From contig NZ_BOPZ01000015.1 in the NCBI RefSeq assembly GCF_018332455.1, forward strand, positions 25,762 through 89,761: DNA of 64,000 nucleotides. The letters run 5' to 3'. Below, one piece after another: positions 45,776-54,389 of the stretch. Numbering within the stretch: position 1 is the first letter of the stretch; every line of letters starts with the position of its first letter. The DNA comes from Clostridium polyendosporum (lineage in GTDB: Bacteria > Bacillota > Clostridia > Clostridiales > Clostridiaceae). The position numbers and the translations under genes are program-made. The notes below the pieces were generated by a model. The model was not told where the DNA came from, did no database searches, and saw only the letters and a program-made list of their open reading frames with translations.

Positions 45776-46582
45776 ATGAATAATTTTAAAATGATATGTT
45801 TAGATATTGATGGAACTTTATTAAATTCTAATCACAAAATTTCTCCAAAAGTAAAGGAGACTATTAAGATAGTTGCAAATGAGAAACAAATACCTGTAAT
45901 ATTGGTTTCAGCAAGAATGCCTAAAGGCATAGCATTTTTACAAAAAGAGCTTGAGATAGAGCAGCCAATTATTTGCTATAGTGGAGCCTTAATTTTGGAT
46001 AAGAATGGTGAGATGTTGTCAAAAGAAAGTATATCTGTTTCAAGTTTTGAAGAAATATATAAATTAGTTCATGATTTTAATATTCACATCAGTTTATATA
46101 AAGATGATGAATGGTATGTAGAAGAAATGGATGAGTGGGCTAAGCAAGAAAGCGAAATAACAAATATTACTCCAATTATTATGAATTTTAAGGAGTTAAT
46201 TGAATTATGGAGAAAAGAAGGTACAGGCCCAAATAAGATTTTGATTATGGCTAATCCTAATGAAATCGATATGTTAAAGGAAAATATTAAATATAATAAC
46301 TTAAATATATACCCATCAAAAACAACATATTTAGAAATTATGCCAATTGAAGCTTCAAAAACATCTGCAATTAGCTCTTTACAAAAGATATTTAATATAG
46401 AAAAGTCTGAGATAATTGCTATGGGTGATAATTATAATGATATAGATATGATAGAGTACGCAGGCTTAGGAATTGCAATGGGCAATGCTCCAGAGGATGT
46501 AAAAAAACATGCAAATGATGTAACCTTAACAAACGATGAAGACGGGGTAGCAGAAGCAATAAAAAAATATGTTATATTATAA
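45776..46582 (+). CDS. Cof-type HAD-superfamily hydrolase
   Basis: 268 residues with HAD motif I DIDGTLLNS (Asp10, Asp12), a type IIB cap (about 85-190) and motif IV MGDNYNDIDMI. Such enzymes dephosphorylate sugar phosphates or phosphorylated cofactors. It is co-directional with the DeoR genes and ends in a strong terminator. ATG behind AAAGGGGGAGAAAAT. Confidence 0.88.
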   Translation: MNNFKMICLDIDGTLLNSNHKISPKVKETIKIVANEKQIPVILVSARMPKGIAFLQKELEIEQPIICYSGALILDKNGEMLSKESISVSSFEEIYKLVHDFNIHISLYKDDEWYVEEMDEWAKQESEITNITPIIMNFKELIELWRKEGTGPNKILIMANPNEIDMLKENIKYNNLNIYPSKTTYLEIMPIEASKTSAISSLQKIFNIEKSEIIAMGDNYNDIDMIEYAGLGIAMGNAPEDVKKHANDVTLTNDEDGVAEAIKKYVIL

Positions 46583-46608
46583 CTAAAGTTATAAGGATAA
46601 TATTTTGT

Positions 46609-46642
46609 GAGGTAGATGAGAATTTAATTCTTCATCTACCTC
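46609..46642 (+). terminator. Intrinsic terminator after HAD gene
   Basis: GAGGTAGATGA (46609-46619) pairs with TCATCTACCTC (46632-46642), 12-base loop; little T-tract follows. Confidence 0.7.
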
Positions 46643-46682
46643 TATGCTTAATTGTAATATATAACAATATTATGCTTGTTTA

Positions 46683-46919
46683 TAAGTAAAGATAAATAAC
46701 TTCAATCTTTAAACAATTCCTGTTAAATAAAATTTAATAGGCATCGATCCTATTAAATTTGAGCCAGATTTCACTTTGTGAAATGGCAGCATAATAGATT
46801 CGACATGCAATACTTTTTCTAGGATATACAAGTTCAATCCTTAACAAATTTTAGAAAATAGTCTCAGCATGCAATACTTTTTCTAAAATTCTTAATTCAA
46901 TATGAACTTGTATATCAGG
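46683..46919 (-). repeat. Cluster of dispersed intergenic repeats
   Basis: 46686-46711 is the reverse complement of the repeat before ygeW. 46889-46916 (AATTCAATATGAACTTGTAT) is the reverse complement of the repeat at 12530. CATGCAATACTTTTTCTA occurs twice (46803-46820 and 46868-46885). No ORF is supported in this region. Confidence 0.6.
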
Positions 46920-47122
46920 AATTATAAGTTTAATTAAGAAGTTGTATATCTATATTCACATCATTGTTTTGATTTAGATAATTTTGATAATAACTACAAA
47001 CTTTTTTAATTTACCATTATAATTTACTATATAAATAGAAAATGAAGTAATTAATACTAGCATTTTATTATGACATAAACCTTAGATAATGTAACCTTAC
47101 TTAATTATATAGGAGGGAGACA

Positions 47123-47623
47123 ATGAATTATAAGATTGAAGAGATGAAATCATCTGATTGGGAACAGGTAGCAAATATTTATTTAGATGGTATAAAAACA
47201 GGTAAAGCAACTTTTCAAACAGAAGTACCTACTTGGAAAGATTGGAATAATGCTCATATTAATTTATGCAGATTAGTTGCGCGTTCAAATAATAGCGTAT
47301 TAGGTTGGGCGGCATTGAGTCCAACTTCAAGTAGATGTGTTTATGTAGGAGTAGCTGAGGTTAGCATTTATATAGATGAAAAACATAAAGGACAAGGCAT
47401 AGGAAAATCTCTCCTTCAAAACTTAATTACACTATCGGAAGAAAATGGATTTTGGACTTTGGAGTCTGGAATTATAAGAGAAAATACTGCAAGTATAGCG
47501 CTACATAAAAAATGTGGTTTTAGAGAAATCGGTGTAAGAGAAAAAGTAGCTAAAATGGGTAGTGGAATGTGGCACGATGTAGTTCTAATGGAACGCAGAA
47601 GTAGAAAAGTTGGAGTATATTAA
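47123..47623 (+). CDS. GNAT acetyltransferase (phosphinothricin acetyltransferase-like)
   Basis: A 166-residue GNAT enzyme. Acetyl-CoA motif A is EVSIYIDEKHKGQGIGKSLL, and the C terminus SIALHKKCGFREIGVREKVAKMGSGMWHDVVLMER is typical of the phosphinothricin/methionine-sulfone N-acetyltransferase group. ATG behind ATAGGAGGGAGACA. It probably acetylates an amino-acid-like amine in the cytosol. Confidence 0.87.
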   Translation: MNYKIEEMKSSDWEQVANIYLDGIKTGKATFQTEVPTWKDWNNAHINLCRLVARSNNSVLGWAALSPTSSRCVYVGVAEVSIYIDEKHKGQGIGKSLLQNLITLSEENGFWTLESGIIRENTASIALHKKCGFREIGVREKVAKMGSGMWHDVVLMERRSRKVGVY

Positions 47624-47645
47624 GTTTGATATAAATAAACTTAAT
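47619..47645. promoter_or_regulatory. 9-bp inverted repeat at the end of the GNAT gene
   Basis: ATTAAGTTT and AAACTTAAT with a 9-base spacer, containing the GNAT stop codon. No T-run follows, so it may be an operator or a weak terminator. Confidence 0.35.
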
Positions 47646-47696
47646 GCATACTTTTCGTATATTATAAACTTATTTATACCACTAGAGGAGAAAAGT

Positions 47697-47918
47697 ATGA
47701 TACAGGTATATGATGATAGATATAGAAAAGAAGTTATATTAGATTTTGCTAAAAATCAGAGCTTATCTATAATAATTTTAGATACTCCAAGCAAAGCCAA
47801 TAGGTCTCATAGCTTCTATAAAAAAGTAGGGTTTAAACAAATACCAAAAGAAGCATTACCAATTCCGTATGAATATCCAGATAGAGATTCACTTATCTTT
47901 AGATTAGATTTACGATAA
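47697..47918 (+). pseudogene. Internally deleted GNAT acetyltransferase fragment
   Basis: 73 residues behind AGAGGAG. The first ~20 residues resemble a GNAT start, and residues about 28-73 (LDTPSKANRSHSFYKKVGFKQIPKE) resemble the end of a GNAT domain. The central acetyl-CoA motif is missing, so an in-frame internal deletion is likely. It cannot be an active acetyltransferase. Confidence 0.65.
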
Positions 47919-47958
47919 TTATTACATCTTAACACTATTATATAAGGAGGAATGATTT

Positions 47959-49128
47959 ATGGATAATTTTACTTTTGCAAATCCCACTAAAATAATTTTT
48001 GGTAAGGAAACTGAAAACCAGGTTGGAAAAGAAATAGAGGGATATAGCAAAAAAGTATTGCTACATTATGGCGGAGGAAGTATTAAAACAACAGGTCTTT
48101 ATGATAGAGTTATATCCTCTTTAAAGAAATCAGGAATTGAATATGTAGAACTTTCAGGGGTTAAACCTAATCCAAGATTAAGTCTAGTAAAAGAAGGAAT
48201 AAAGATATGTCGTGAAAATAATATAGGATTTATATTAGCTGTTGGAGGAGGAAGTGTTATAGATTCTGCTAAAGCTATAGCTTGCGGAGTTCCTTATGAA
48301 GGTGATGTATGGGATTTTTATTTAGGAAAAAATATAATTAAGAAAGCATTACCAATAGGAGTAATACTAACAATTCCAGCGGCAGGAAGTGAATCAAGTA
48401 AGAATTCTGTTATAACAAATGAAGATGGCTGGTATAAAAGAGGTGTAGGAGCACCTGCACTTTATCCTAAGTTTTCAATATTAAATCCAGAGTTAGCGTT
48501 TACACTACCAAAGTATCAAGTGGCTTGTGGTGCAGCAGATATAATGGCTCATTTAATGGAAAGATATTTTACAAATACTCGAAATGTAGAATTAACAGAT
48601 AGACTTATAGAATCAACAATGAAGACTATAATTAATAATGTGCCAACTGTATTAAATCAGCATGATAATTATGATGCTTGGGCCGAAGTTATGTGGGCAG
48701 GTACAGTAGCTCATAATGGATTACTTAACACTGGAAGAGTAGGTGATTGGGGATCACATGGCATAGAGCATGAATTAAGTGGCATATACGATGTTGCACA
48801 TGGAGCAGGGCTTGCAGTAGTGTTCCCAGCATGGATGAAATATGTTTATAAAAATGATGTTAATAGATTTGCACAATTTGCAGTTAGAGTATGGAATATA
48901 GATAATTCATTTTGGGATGTTGAAAGAACAGCTTTAGAAGGGATATCAAAATTAGAAAACTTCTTTAGAAGAATTGGATTACCAACAACGCTTAGTGAAT
49001 TAGGAATAGAAGATGATAGACTAGAAGAGATGGCTTATAAAGGTACAAATGGAGAGACTAGTACCTTAGGCAATTTTGTAAAACTAGGTAAGGAAGATAT
49101 ATTTAATATTCTAACACTTGCTAAATAA
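47959..49128 (+). CDS. bdhA: Iron-containing alcohol dehydrogenase (butanol dehydrogenase-like)
   Basis: A 389-residue group III alcohol dehydrogenase. NAD(P)-binding GGGSVIDSAK is at 96-105, and the iron ligands are Asp194, His198, His267 and His281. The sequence pattern fits the clostridial NADH-dependent butanol dehydrogenases and YugJ-like proteins. It would reduce butyraldehyde or acetaldehyde in fermentation, or act on another aldehyde. ATG behind ATAAGGAGGAATGATTT. Monocistronic by spacing; the gene symbol is by resemblance. Confidence 0.85.
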   Translation: MDNFTFANPTKIIFGKETENQVGKEIEGYSKKVLLHYGGGSIKTTGLYDRVISSLKKSGIEYVELSGVKPNPRLSLVKEGIKICRENNIGFILAVGGGSVIDSAKAIACGVPYEGDVWDFYLGKNIIKKALPIGVILTIPAAGSESSKNSVITNEDGWYKRGVGAPALYPKFSILNPELAFTLPKYQVACGAADIMAHLMERYFTNTRNVELTDRLIESTMKTIINNVPTVLNQHDNYDAWAEVMWAGTVAHNGLLNTGRVGDWGSHGIEHELSGIYDVAHGAGLAVVFPAWMKYVYKNDVNRFAQFAVRVWNIDNSFWDVERTALEGISKLENFFRRIGLPTTLSELGIEDDRLEEMAYKGTNGETSTLGNFVKLGKEDIFNILTLAK

Positions 49129-49199
49129 TAAATATTAAGATTTTTTGATTATAATAAGATTAAGTGGATTAAAGTCAATTCTAAGAATGAGGTTAACAA

Positions 49200-50198
49200 A
49201 TGAAAGATAATATATTTCTAAGTATAGTTATTCCTATGTATAATACAGAAAGACATATTACAAAATGTCTAGAGTCATTAAATAACCAAACTATTAAAGA
49301 TTTTGAAATAATAATAATAGATGATGGTTCTTCTGATGAATCATATAAAAAGGCAAAGGAATATTTAAAGGACAAGACGTTAAGCTACAGTATGATCTCC
49401 CAAAAGAATTTAGGACAGAGTGTCGCAAGGAATGAAGGTATTAAAAATGCAGTAGGAAGATATATACTCTTTTTAGATTCAGATGATTTTGTGGGGAATA
49501 ACTTAGTGGAAAAGACTAGAGAAGCAGCTTATAAGCAGGAGAGTGATTTATTACTATTTGACTACAAAAGGGTAAAGGCTGATGGCACAATAATTCCTAA
49601 TAGACAGCAAACTTTTGAAAGTTTTAAAGAAATAAAAGAAGGTATTGATGTATTTTATGCTTATAAGAATAATGAAATAAGACTATGGACATCTAGTCTT
49701 ATATATAATAGGGAATTCATTTTAAAAAATAACCTAAAGTACTTGGCAGATTGTCATGGTGCAGAGGACTTAAACTTTATATTTAAATCATTAATGAAAG
49801 CAAAAAAAGTCAGCTTTATAGAAGATACTCTATCATATTATTATCAAAGAGTAGATTCCCTAACAAATAGTCCAGATATTAAGAAAAACATCACAGTAGT
49901 AAATGCTATGGAAGATGTATGTAAGTTTATTAAGAAGAATTCCTTAGATTCTAAATTAGAAGAAATCATTAAAACTGAATTTACACCAGAACATATTATG
50001 TACCAACTATTTGGATATATAAATGAAGAAAATAAAAATGAAGTTATAAATTATCTTAAAGAACCTAAGATAAAAACCTATTTAAAACGCTGTAAATATG
50101 ACACAACTAGATATGGGAAAAAAGCCTTTGTTTGGATGAAGTTTGCATGTTATTTCCCAAGTAAATTTTCATCTGAATATTTGAAACGTAAAGGTTAG
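49200..50198 (+). CDS. Glycosyltransferase family 2
   Basis: A 332-residue GT-A fold transferase: DDGS at 41-44 and DSDD at 93-96 bind the nucleotide sugar and metal. The C-terminal part (about 215-332) is variable, as in EpsJ/WcaA-like exopolysaccharide or teichoic acid transferases. No other polysaccharide genes lie next to it. ATG behind AATGAGGTTAACAA. Acceptor and donor unknown. Confidence 0.85.
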   Translation: MKDNIFLSIVIPMYNTERHITKCLESLNNQTIKDFEIIIIDDGSSDESYKKAKEYLKDKTLSYSMISQKNLGQSVARNEGIKNAVGRYILFLDSDDFVGNNLVEKTREAAYKQESDLLLFDYKRVKADGTIIPNRQQTFESFKEIKEGIDVFYAYKNNEIRLWTSSLIYNREFILKNNLKYLADCHGAEDLNFIFKSLMKAKKVSFIEDTLSYYYQRVDSLTNSPDIKKNITVVNAMEDVCKFIKKNSLDSKLEEIIKTEFTPEHIMYQLFGYINEENKNEVINYLKEPKIKTYLKRCKYDTTRYGKKAFVWMKFACYFPSKFSSEYLKRKG

Positions 50199-50211
50199 TT
50201 TTTATATAAAA

Positions 50212-50254
50212 AATAACAAAGGGAGCTAAAGATTTTTTAGCTTCCTTTGTTATT
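50212..50254. terminator. Bidirectional terminator between convergent genes
   Basis: ACAAAGGGAGCTAAA pairs with TTTAGCTTCCTTTGT (one mismatch), with T-runs on the plus-strand exit; it separates the glycosyltransferase from the convergent sigma operon. Confidence 0.8.
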
Positions 50255-50299
50255 TTAAAAATATGATCACAAAGGTGTATAGGAAGCTTTGGCAGGATT

Positions 50300-51022
50300 T
50301 TATTTTAAGTCATGTGATATATAAATCTTATATATAATCTCATTAAAAGATTTATTATACCATACTTCTTCTGATAGGTTATTTTCTTTTGTTATTATTT
50401 GTTTCCCATCATTATTTTTACTTTCTTCAATTCTACTATATAAATTGTTGAGATTATAATTAGAACCCATTAGTTCTTTAATAGTATCTTTAAGAAGTCC
50501 TAAGTCTTTATCTTTATTATCTGTAGATTTTATATTCTCTACTATAACATAAAGGAATTCTTGTCCTTTACTATTATTGTTTTCTATAGTAGCTCTATAT
50601 TTTATACTATAGTTTCCTGTACTTTTCTCTTTAAATCTATGAGTATACTCTAGGGTATTTTCATTATCTAAATAAACTTGAGTAGATTTATCAGATGCAT
50701 TTATGTCGTATCTTTTAATATCTTCTAATAATGCTTGTACAGTTTTCTCTCCTTTATTAAGAAAATCTTCTCTAGAACTATTTGATTGTTGATTACTGCC
50801 TACTTTATTTGCCACTATATTAAATAAAGTTGTTATTTGAGCTTTGACTGGAGTTGATAAATAGATTGCTCCAATCATAAATATGGCAAGAAAACTAGCT
50901 ATTTTTTTATACTTTAGATTATTCTTTTTCTTTTGTTTATTAGCATCATTAATAGCCTTTTTTACTATTACATCTAAGTCTTGTGGAACTTTAATATTGT
51001 TAAAGATATCATCTTGTCTCAT
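50300..51022 (-). CDS. Putative membrane anti-sigma factor
   Basis: 240 residues with a short cytoplasmic N terminus (1-41), one membrane segment (about 44-62) and an outer domain of about 175 residues without a recognised family. It follows the ECF sigma gene by four bases, the normal arrangement for a cognate anti-sigma factor. It lacks a clear zinc-binding anti-sigma motif, so the role is inferred from topology and context. Confidence 0.68.
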   Translation of the reverse strand: MRQDDIFNNIKVPQDLDVIVKKAINDANKQKKKNNLKYKKIASFLAIFMIGAIYLSTPVKAQITTLFNIVANKVGSNQQSNSSREDFLNKGEKTVQALLEDIKRYDINASDKSTQVYLDNENTLEYTHRFKEKSTGNYSIKYRATIENNNSKGQEFLYVIVENIKSTDNKDKDLGLLKDTIKELMGSNYNLNNLYSRIEESKNNDGKQIITKENNLSEEVWYNKSFNEIIYKIYISHDLK

Positions 51023-51026
51023 AACA

Positions 51027-51551
51027 TTAACACTCCCATCTTAAAATATTTCTTAATGAAGTTATCCCTCTGCTTATGTGGCTTTTTACTGTACCTAAAG
51101 GCATATTTTTTTCTTCAGATATTTCTTTAAGTGACATATTCTCAAAGTATCTTAATATAAGCATGTCCCTCTGTATTTTATCTAATGATTTAATTGCATT
51201 CATTAAATCAATGTTTTCATAGGTGTTAGTTTCTAAATCATTAGCATTTGTAATTTTTTTCAGTAAGTTTTCGTTTGTTAGTTCTATTTTTTTATCTTGT
51301 CTATGTTTATCCATACAAGTATTTATAAGAACTTTTATTATCCATGTGTAAAAATAAGTAGGTGATTTAAGTTCTTTTATAGAAACAAATGCTTTATATA
51401 TCGTTTCATATACACAATCTAATGCATCCTGTTCATTATGTACATAAACGAATGCTGTTTTATATAACTTTTCTTGAATAGGCTCGATTATTGCATAGAA
51501 TGCCTCCTTATCACCTTTTATTGCTTTTTTAATCTGTATTTCACTAATCAT
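51027..51551 (-). CDS. ECF-family RNA polymerase sigma factor
   Basis: 174 residues: sigma region 2 (about 10-75, YKTAFVYVHNEQDALDCVYETIYKAF) and region 4 (about 112-168, LILRYFENMSLKEISEEKNMPLGTVKSHISRGI). ATG behind AGAAGGAGGTAAAAG. It heads a two-gene operon with a likely anti-sigma factor, and an ECF-type promoter precedes it, so autoregulation is likely. Confidence 0.9.
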   Translation of the reverse strand: MISEIQIKKAIKGDKEAFYAIIEPIQEKLYKTAFVYVHNEQDALDCVYETIYKAFVSIKELKSPTYFYTWIIKVLINTCMDKHRQDKKIELTNENLLKKITNANDLETNTYENIDLMNAIKSLDKIQRDMLILRYFENMSLKEISEEKNMPLGTVKSHISRGITSLRNILRWEC

Positions 51552-51586
51552 CTTTTACCTCCTTCTAAAAATGCCTTCATATATTA

Positions 51587-51613
51587 GACGTAAAAAATAG
51601 GGAAAAGGTTGCA
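51587..51613 (-). promoter_or_regulatory. ECF-type promoter of the sigma operon
   Basis: On the minus strand TGCAAC (51608-51613) and CGTC (51587-51590) are 17 bases apart, matching the TGAAAC and CGT pattern of ECF sigma promoters, 36 bases before the sigma start codon. Confidence 0.6.
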
Positions 51614-51961
51614 AAAATTTAAAAAAATATTAAATTTTTTTATTATATTGCTTTAAAAGATCTGTTTAGCTTGAAACAGACCTTCTACTTAATACTCAAC
51701 ATATGTATCTTATCATATATATAATCAGTAATTAGAATAAGTATATTCTTAGGTGCTATATTCAGTATAGTTTTGTACACTGTTATCTTAAGTAAGTTTA
51801 TTGTAAATGAGGAACAGTTATTAAAAATCAATAGTTATGTAATTGTGTATAACTAAGAAAAGAAAAACAGATTCACAGATTATTCCTAAAGAAATACTGA
51901 TCATAATCCTTTATAGAAAAACTCTTGATATGGGACTAATAACAATAAGAGAGTATAGCAA

Positions 51962-52093
51962 ATGTCAAGCTTTAAGGAATACCAAATTGAATATTTAAAA
52001 AGTGGGATTATAAAAATAGGAAATTTACTGCATGTAATAAATTCAATTCAAGACAATAAAAATAGCTCTGGATTAATTCTGGAGCTTTCTTAA
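51962..52093 (+). CDS. Possible 43-residue ORF of unknown function
   Basis: Begins MSSFKEYQIEYLKSGIIK and ends LILELS inside a hairpin with terminator shape (AGCTC/GAGCT). The ribosome binding site is weak (AGAGAG). It overlaps a minus-strand fragment; it may be a remnant. Confidence 0.25.
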   Translation: MSSFKEYQIEYLKSGIIKIGNLLHVINSIQDNKNSSGLILELS

Positions 52094-52228
52094 TAGTGTA
52101 AAATTGAATTATAAAATAAGGAGCATTATTTTCACTAAAATTAAAACTTGCTAAGGGAGTACCACTAATCACTTTATTAAAACCATTTTCATCAAATTCA
52201 TCTTCAGGCGTTATAGAAAGGAAAAATA

Positions 52229-52354
52229 TTTGTTATTATTGAAGTTATAAACATAGTAAAGATCAAAAATATGAACTAATTAGGGTACTTGAACCAGATA
52301 TTGAAAATAGGTATGCTGTATTTAATTCAGATAACATTCAAGTTAAGGATTAAA
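52229..52354 (+). pseudogene. Gene remnant with in-frame TGA
   Basis: About 40 codons reading NICYY, stop, SYKHSKDQKYELIRVLEPDI and onward, ending KD-stop. Protein-like composition but no start, and a stop near its beginning. Family not recognised. Confidence 0.35.
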
Positions 52355-52531
52355 CAATAAAAATGGTAAATATGGTGATGATCCATATGGTTTGTATTGG
52401 GTTATATAGCTTACTTGAGGAGTTAAAAGTTTTAAATTTTATATTAGAAGATTGTTGTTTCTAATAGTTGGTTCAAATAATTAGTTTTGTTATAATATTA
52501 ATTAATTATATTATGATAAGAGGTTGATGTA

Positions 52532-53728
52532 ATGGATGATATTAAAGCTGAAGTTAAATTAAATGAAAAGTTAGCTCACCTAACAGAGCAAGAAGTTAAT
52601 ACTTTAATGAATAGATATTATAATAATAATAAAGCTAAAGATTTAGTTGAAGAGTATAAAATAGATATAAATCCATCTAAACTATATACCCTTTTTCCAC
52701 CAACTGTATGCGATGAAAAGTTATGTCCTTATTGTGCGAATCCTTTGTTAATAAAAAGACCTTCGAAATCATCATATAGTTTTAATACTAATAATGCATA
52801 TTGTATAAATTGTGGACATGAAGATAGTATGTTTTGTAATTGTACACATTGCCAAGAGAAAAAAAGAATAGCAGAATTAAAAAAAGAAGAAGAACAAAAA
52901 AAGATAGCTCAAAGAAAAAGAGTATTAATAAATGAAACTTATAATTTGAATAAATATAAACCAGTTAAAATAAATGAATTAACGCTTAGAGATAAGGTTT
53001 ATTTAGGGGCATTACTAAGAATTGCTTTAACTGAAGATATGAAAAAAATAAAACCTTTAGAATATGTTGAAAGAACTTTAGCACCAACATTAGGATATAC
53101 TAAAGAGATTTTAAGAGCATTGATTTATAAAAATATAATACTTGTAAGTCCTGATTCTAAAATAGAGGCATTTCCAGATTCATCGGATGAGATAGAGTTT
53201 CCACATGTATATTATATTAATAAGGTCAGTTATGTGCTAAATATTGATTTTGAAGAAAATTATGAAAAGGAATTAGCAATTTTAATTAATCCAAGTGAAA
53301 TAAATGAAGAAGATAAGAATGAGGCACTAAAAATATGGCAAGATATTTCTTTAGAAGAATGTTTAGAATACCTTAACTATCAAATGGATAAAGTAAAGTT
53401 TGAATTTAATGCTGGAGAAAAAACAATTGCAATTTTTAAAGATTTATTACAGAATTTCTCTGTATGTCAAATATATGGAATTATTTATAGAAGCATTGCT
53501 AATGCTACAAAATATTATCAAGAAACAGATATAAGTAGAAAACAAGCTGCAAATTCAGTTGTTGGAAATTGTCAAAGATATGGAGAAAGAGCAATAATTG
53601 AGAAATGGCAATTAAGCAAGTATAATAGAGTGCATGAATGTCCACAATCAATGATAAGTGAGTTTTTCTTTAATCGTATCACTAAAATAGGTGAGTTAGG
53701 ATTTGAAATGCCACCAATAATATTATGA
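52532..53728 (+). CDS. Zinc-ribbon protein of unknown function
   Basis: 398 residues. Residues 60-107 carry CPYC, CINCGH and CNCTHC clusters (Cys60, 65, 68, 91, 94, 102, 104, 107), enough for one or two zinc sites. A charged helix (about 108-130, QEKKRIAELKKEEEQKK) and a long alpha-rich region of about 260 residues follow. I do not recognise the family. ATG behind AAGAGGTTGATGTA. It sits at the left edge of the accessory region, between decayed fragments and a recombinase. Confidence 0.75.
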   Translation: MDDIKAEVKLNEKLAHLTEQEVNTLMNRYYNNNKAKDLVEEYKIDINPSKLYTLFPPTVCDEKLCPYCANPLLIKRPSKSSYSFNTNNAYCINCGHEDSMFCNCTHCQEKKRIAELKKEEEQKKIAQRKRVLINETYNLNKYKPVKINELTLRDKVYLGALLRIALTEDMKKIKPLEYVERTLAPTLGYTKEILRALIYKNIILVSPDSKIEAFPDSSDEIEFPHVYYINKVSYVLNIDFEENYEKELAILINPSEINEEDKNEALKIWQDISLEECLEYLNYQMDKVKFEFNAGEKTIAIFKDLLQNFSVCQIYGIIYRSIANATKYYQETDISRKQAANSVVGNCQRYGERAIIEKWQLSKYNRVHECPQSMISEFFFNRITKIGELGFEMPPIIL

Positions 53729-53738
53729 TTGTTTAGTG

Positions 53739-53770
53739 AGCTTATATCGTAAAGGTATAGGCTTTTTTTT
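53739..53770 (+). terminator. Intrinsic terminator after the zinc-ribbon gene
   Basis: AGCTTATA pairs with TATAGGCT (one G-T pair) followed by eight Ts. Confidence 0.7.
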
Positions 53771-53989
53771 ATTTAAAGAAACTGCTACTTAGGATAAAAT
53801 AAAGAAATTTAATATAATATTTAAACGAACTTATAAAAACAAAAAAGCTTATATGTAAAATAACATGCCATAATTAGGAATCATAGGTATTTCATTTCTT
53901 CTTTATATAAGTCTAGGATTTAAGGGTGCTATTTCTTAAATATAAGTGGTTTATGACTAATTATAGGAGAGAATATATTTTTAGAACTT

Positions 53990-54015
53990 AAGAAAGAGGG
54001 ATGCCCCTCTTTCTT
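53990..54015. terminator. Strong bidirectional hairpin
   Basis: AAGAAAGAGGG pairs with CCCTCTTTCTT, four-base loop. It ends the minus-strand gene fragment to its right. Confidence 0.7.
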
Positions 54016-54127
54016 ACTTAGTCATCGGTGCCATCCTAAACTTCTTTTTCTCATTTAACTCATTAATAAGATTACGCGCTGAGTTCTTGTCAGTATTATT
54101 ATAGTCAATGCATACATTGAGCTCCAT
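54014..54127 (-). pseudogene. C-terminal gene remnant next to a terminator
   Basis: A minus-strand frame of 37 codons from an ATG, reading MELNVCIDYNNTDKNSARNL and ending MTK-stop at the terminator. The frame extends a little upstream without a start or ribosome binding site and is cut near the palindrome at 54149. It looks like the 3-prime end of a gene removed by a rearrangement. Family unknown. Confidence 0.45.
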
Positions 54128-54148
54128 GGCCAGCTTTTTTAAACTAGG

Positions 54149-54160
54149 TCACAATTGTGA
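54149..54160. promoter_or_regulatory. TCACAATTGTGA palindrome before the recombinase pair
   Basis: A perfect 12-bp palindrome at the breakpoint of the truncated fragment and 29 bases before the 66-residue gene. It may be an operator or a recombination crossover site. Confidence 0.4.
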
Positions 54161-54188
54161 TTAATGATGCATATATCTCTTTAAAAAT

Positions 54189-54389
54189 ATGAGAAATATT
54201 ATAGAAGTGAAAGAGAATTTAAATGAAATTTGGGTTTATGCAAGTAATAGACCAGATAAAGTTGCAAGAGTTACTTATAACGAGAAAATAAAGGATGAAC
54301 TTGAAAAGTATACTTGGACTTATGTGGGTCATAATAAAAAGAAAGAATACTTTAAGACAGGTGCTAACTGTTATTATTTGCATCAATAA
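54189..54389 (+). CDS. Small 66-residue protein coupled to the recombinase
   Basis: 66 residues, beta-rich with aromatic residues (NEIWVYASNRPDKVARVTY, YTWTYVGH). Family not recognised. Its TAA shares one base with the ATG of the serine recombinase, a layout that couples their translation, so it may be an accessory or control protein of the recombinase. No strong ribosome binding site precedes its ATG. Confidence 0.6.
   Translation: MRNIIEVKENLNEIWVYASNRPDKVARVTYNEKIKDELEKYTWTYVGHNKKKEYFKTGANCYYLHQ

Larger units (their letters stand above)
51614..52531. other. Region of decayed gene fragments
   Basis: No intact gene. Features seen: a copy of the TTAAGTAAG/TTTATTGTAAATGAGGA motif near 51790; a SHOCT-like fragment (RKTLDMGLITIREYSK) near 51920-51965; a 43-codon ORF at 51962-52093; a minus-strand protein-like fragment at 52008-52235 (FDENGFNKVISGTPLASF); and a plus-strand fragment ending at 52354 (DQKYELIRVLEPDIENRYAV) interrupted by TGA. 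These look like remains of several genes. Confidence 0.5.
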
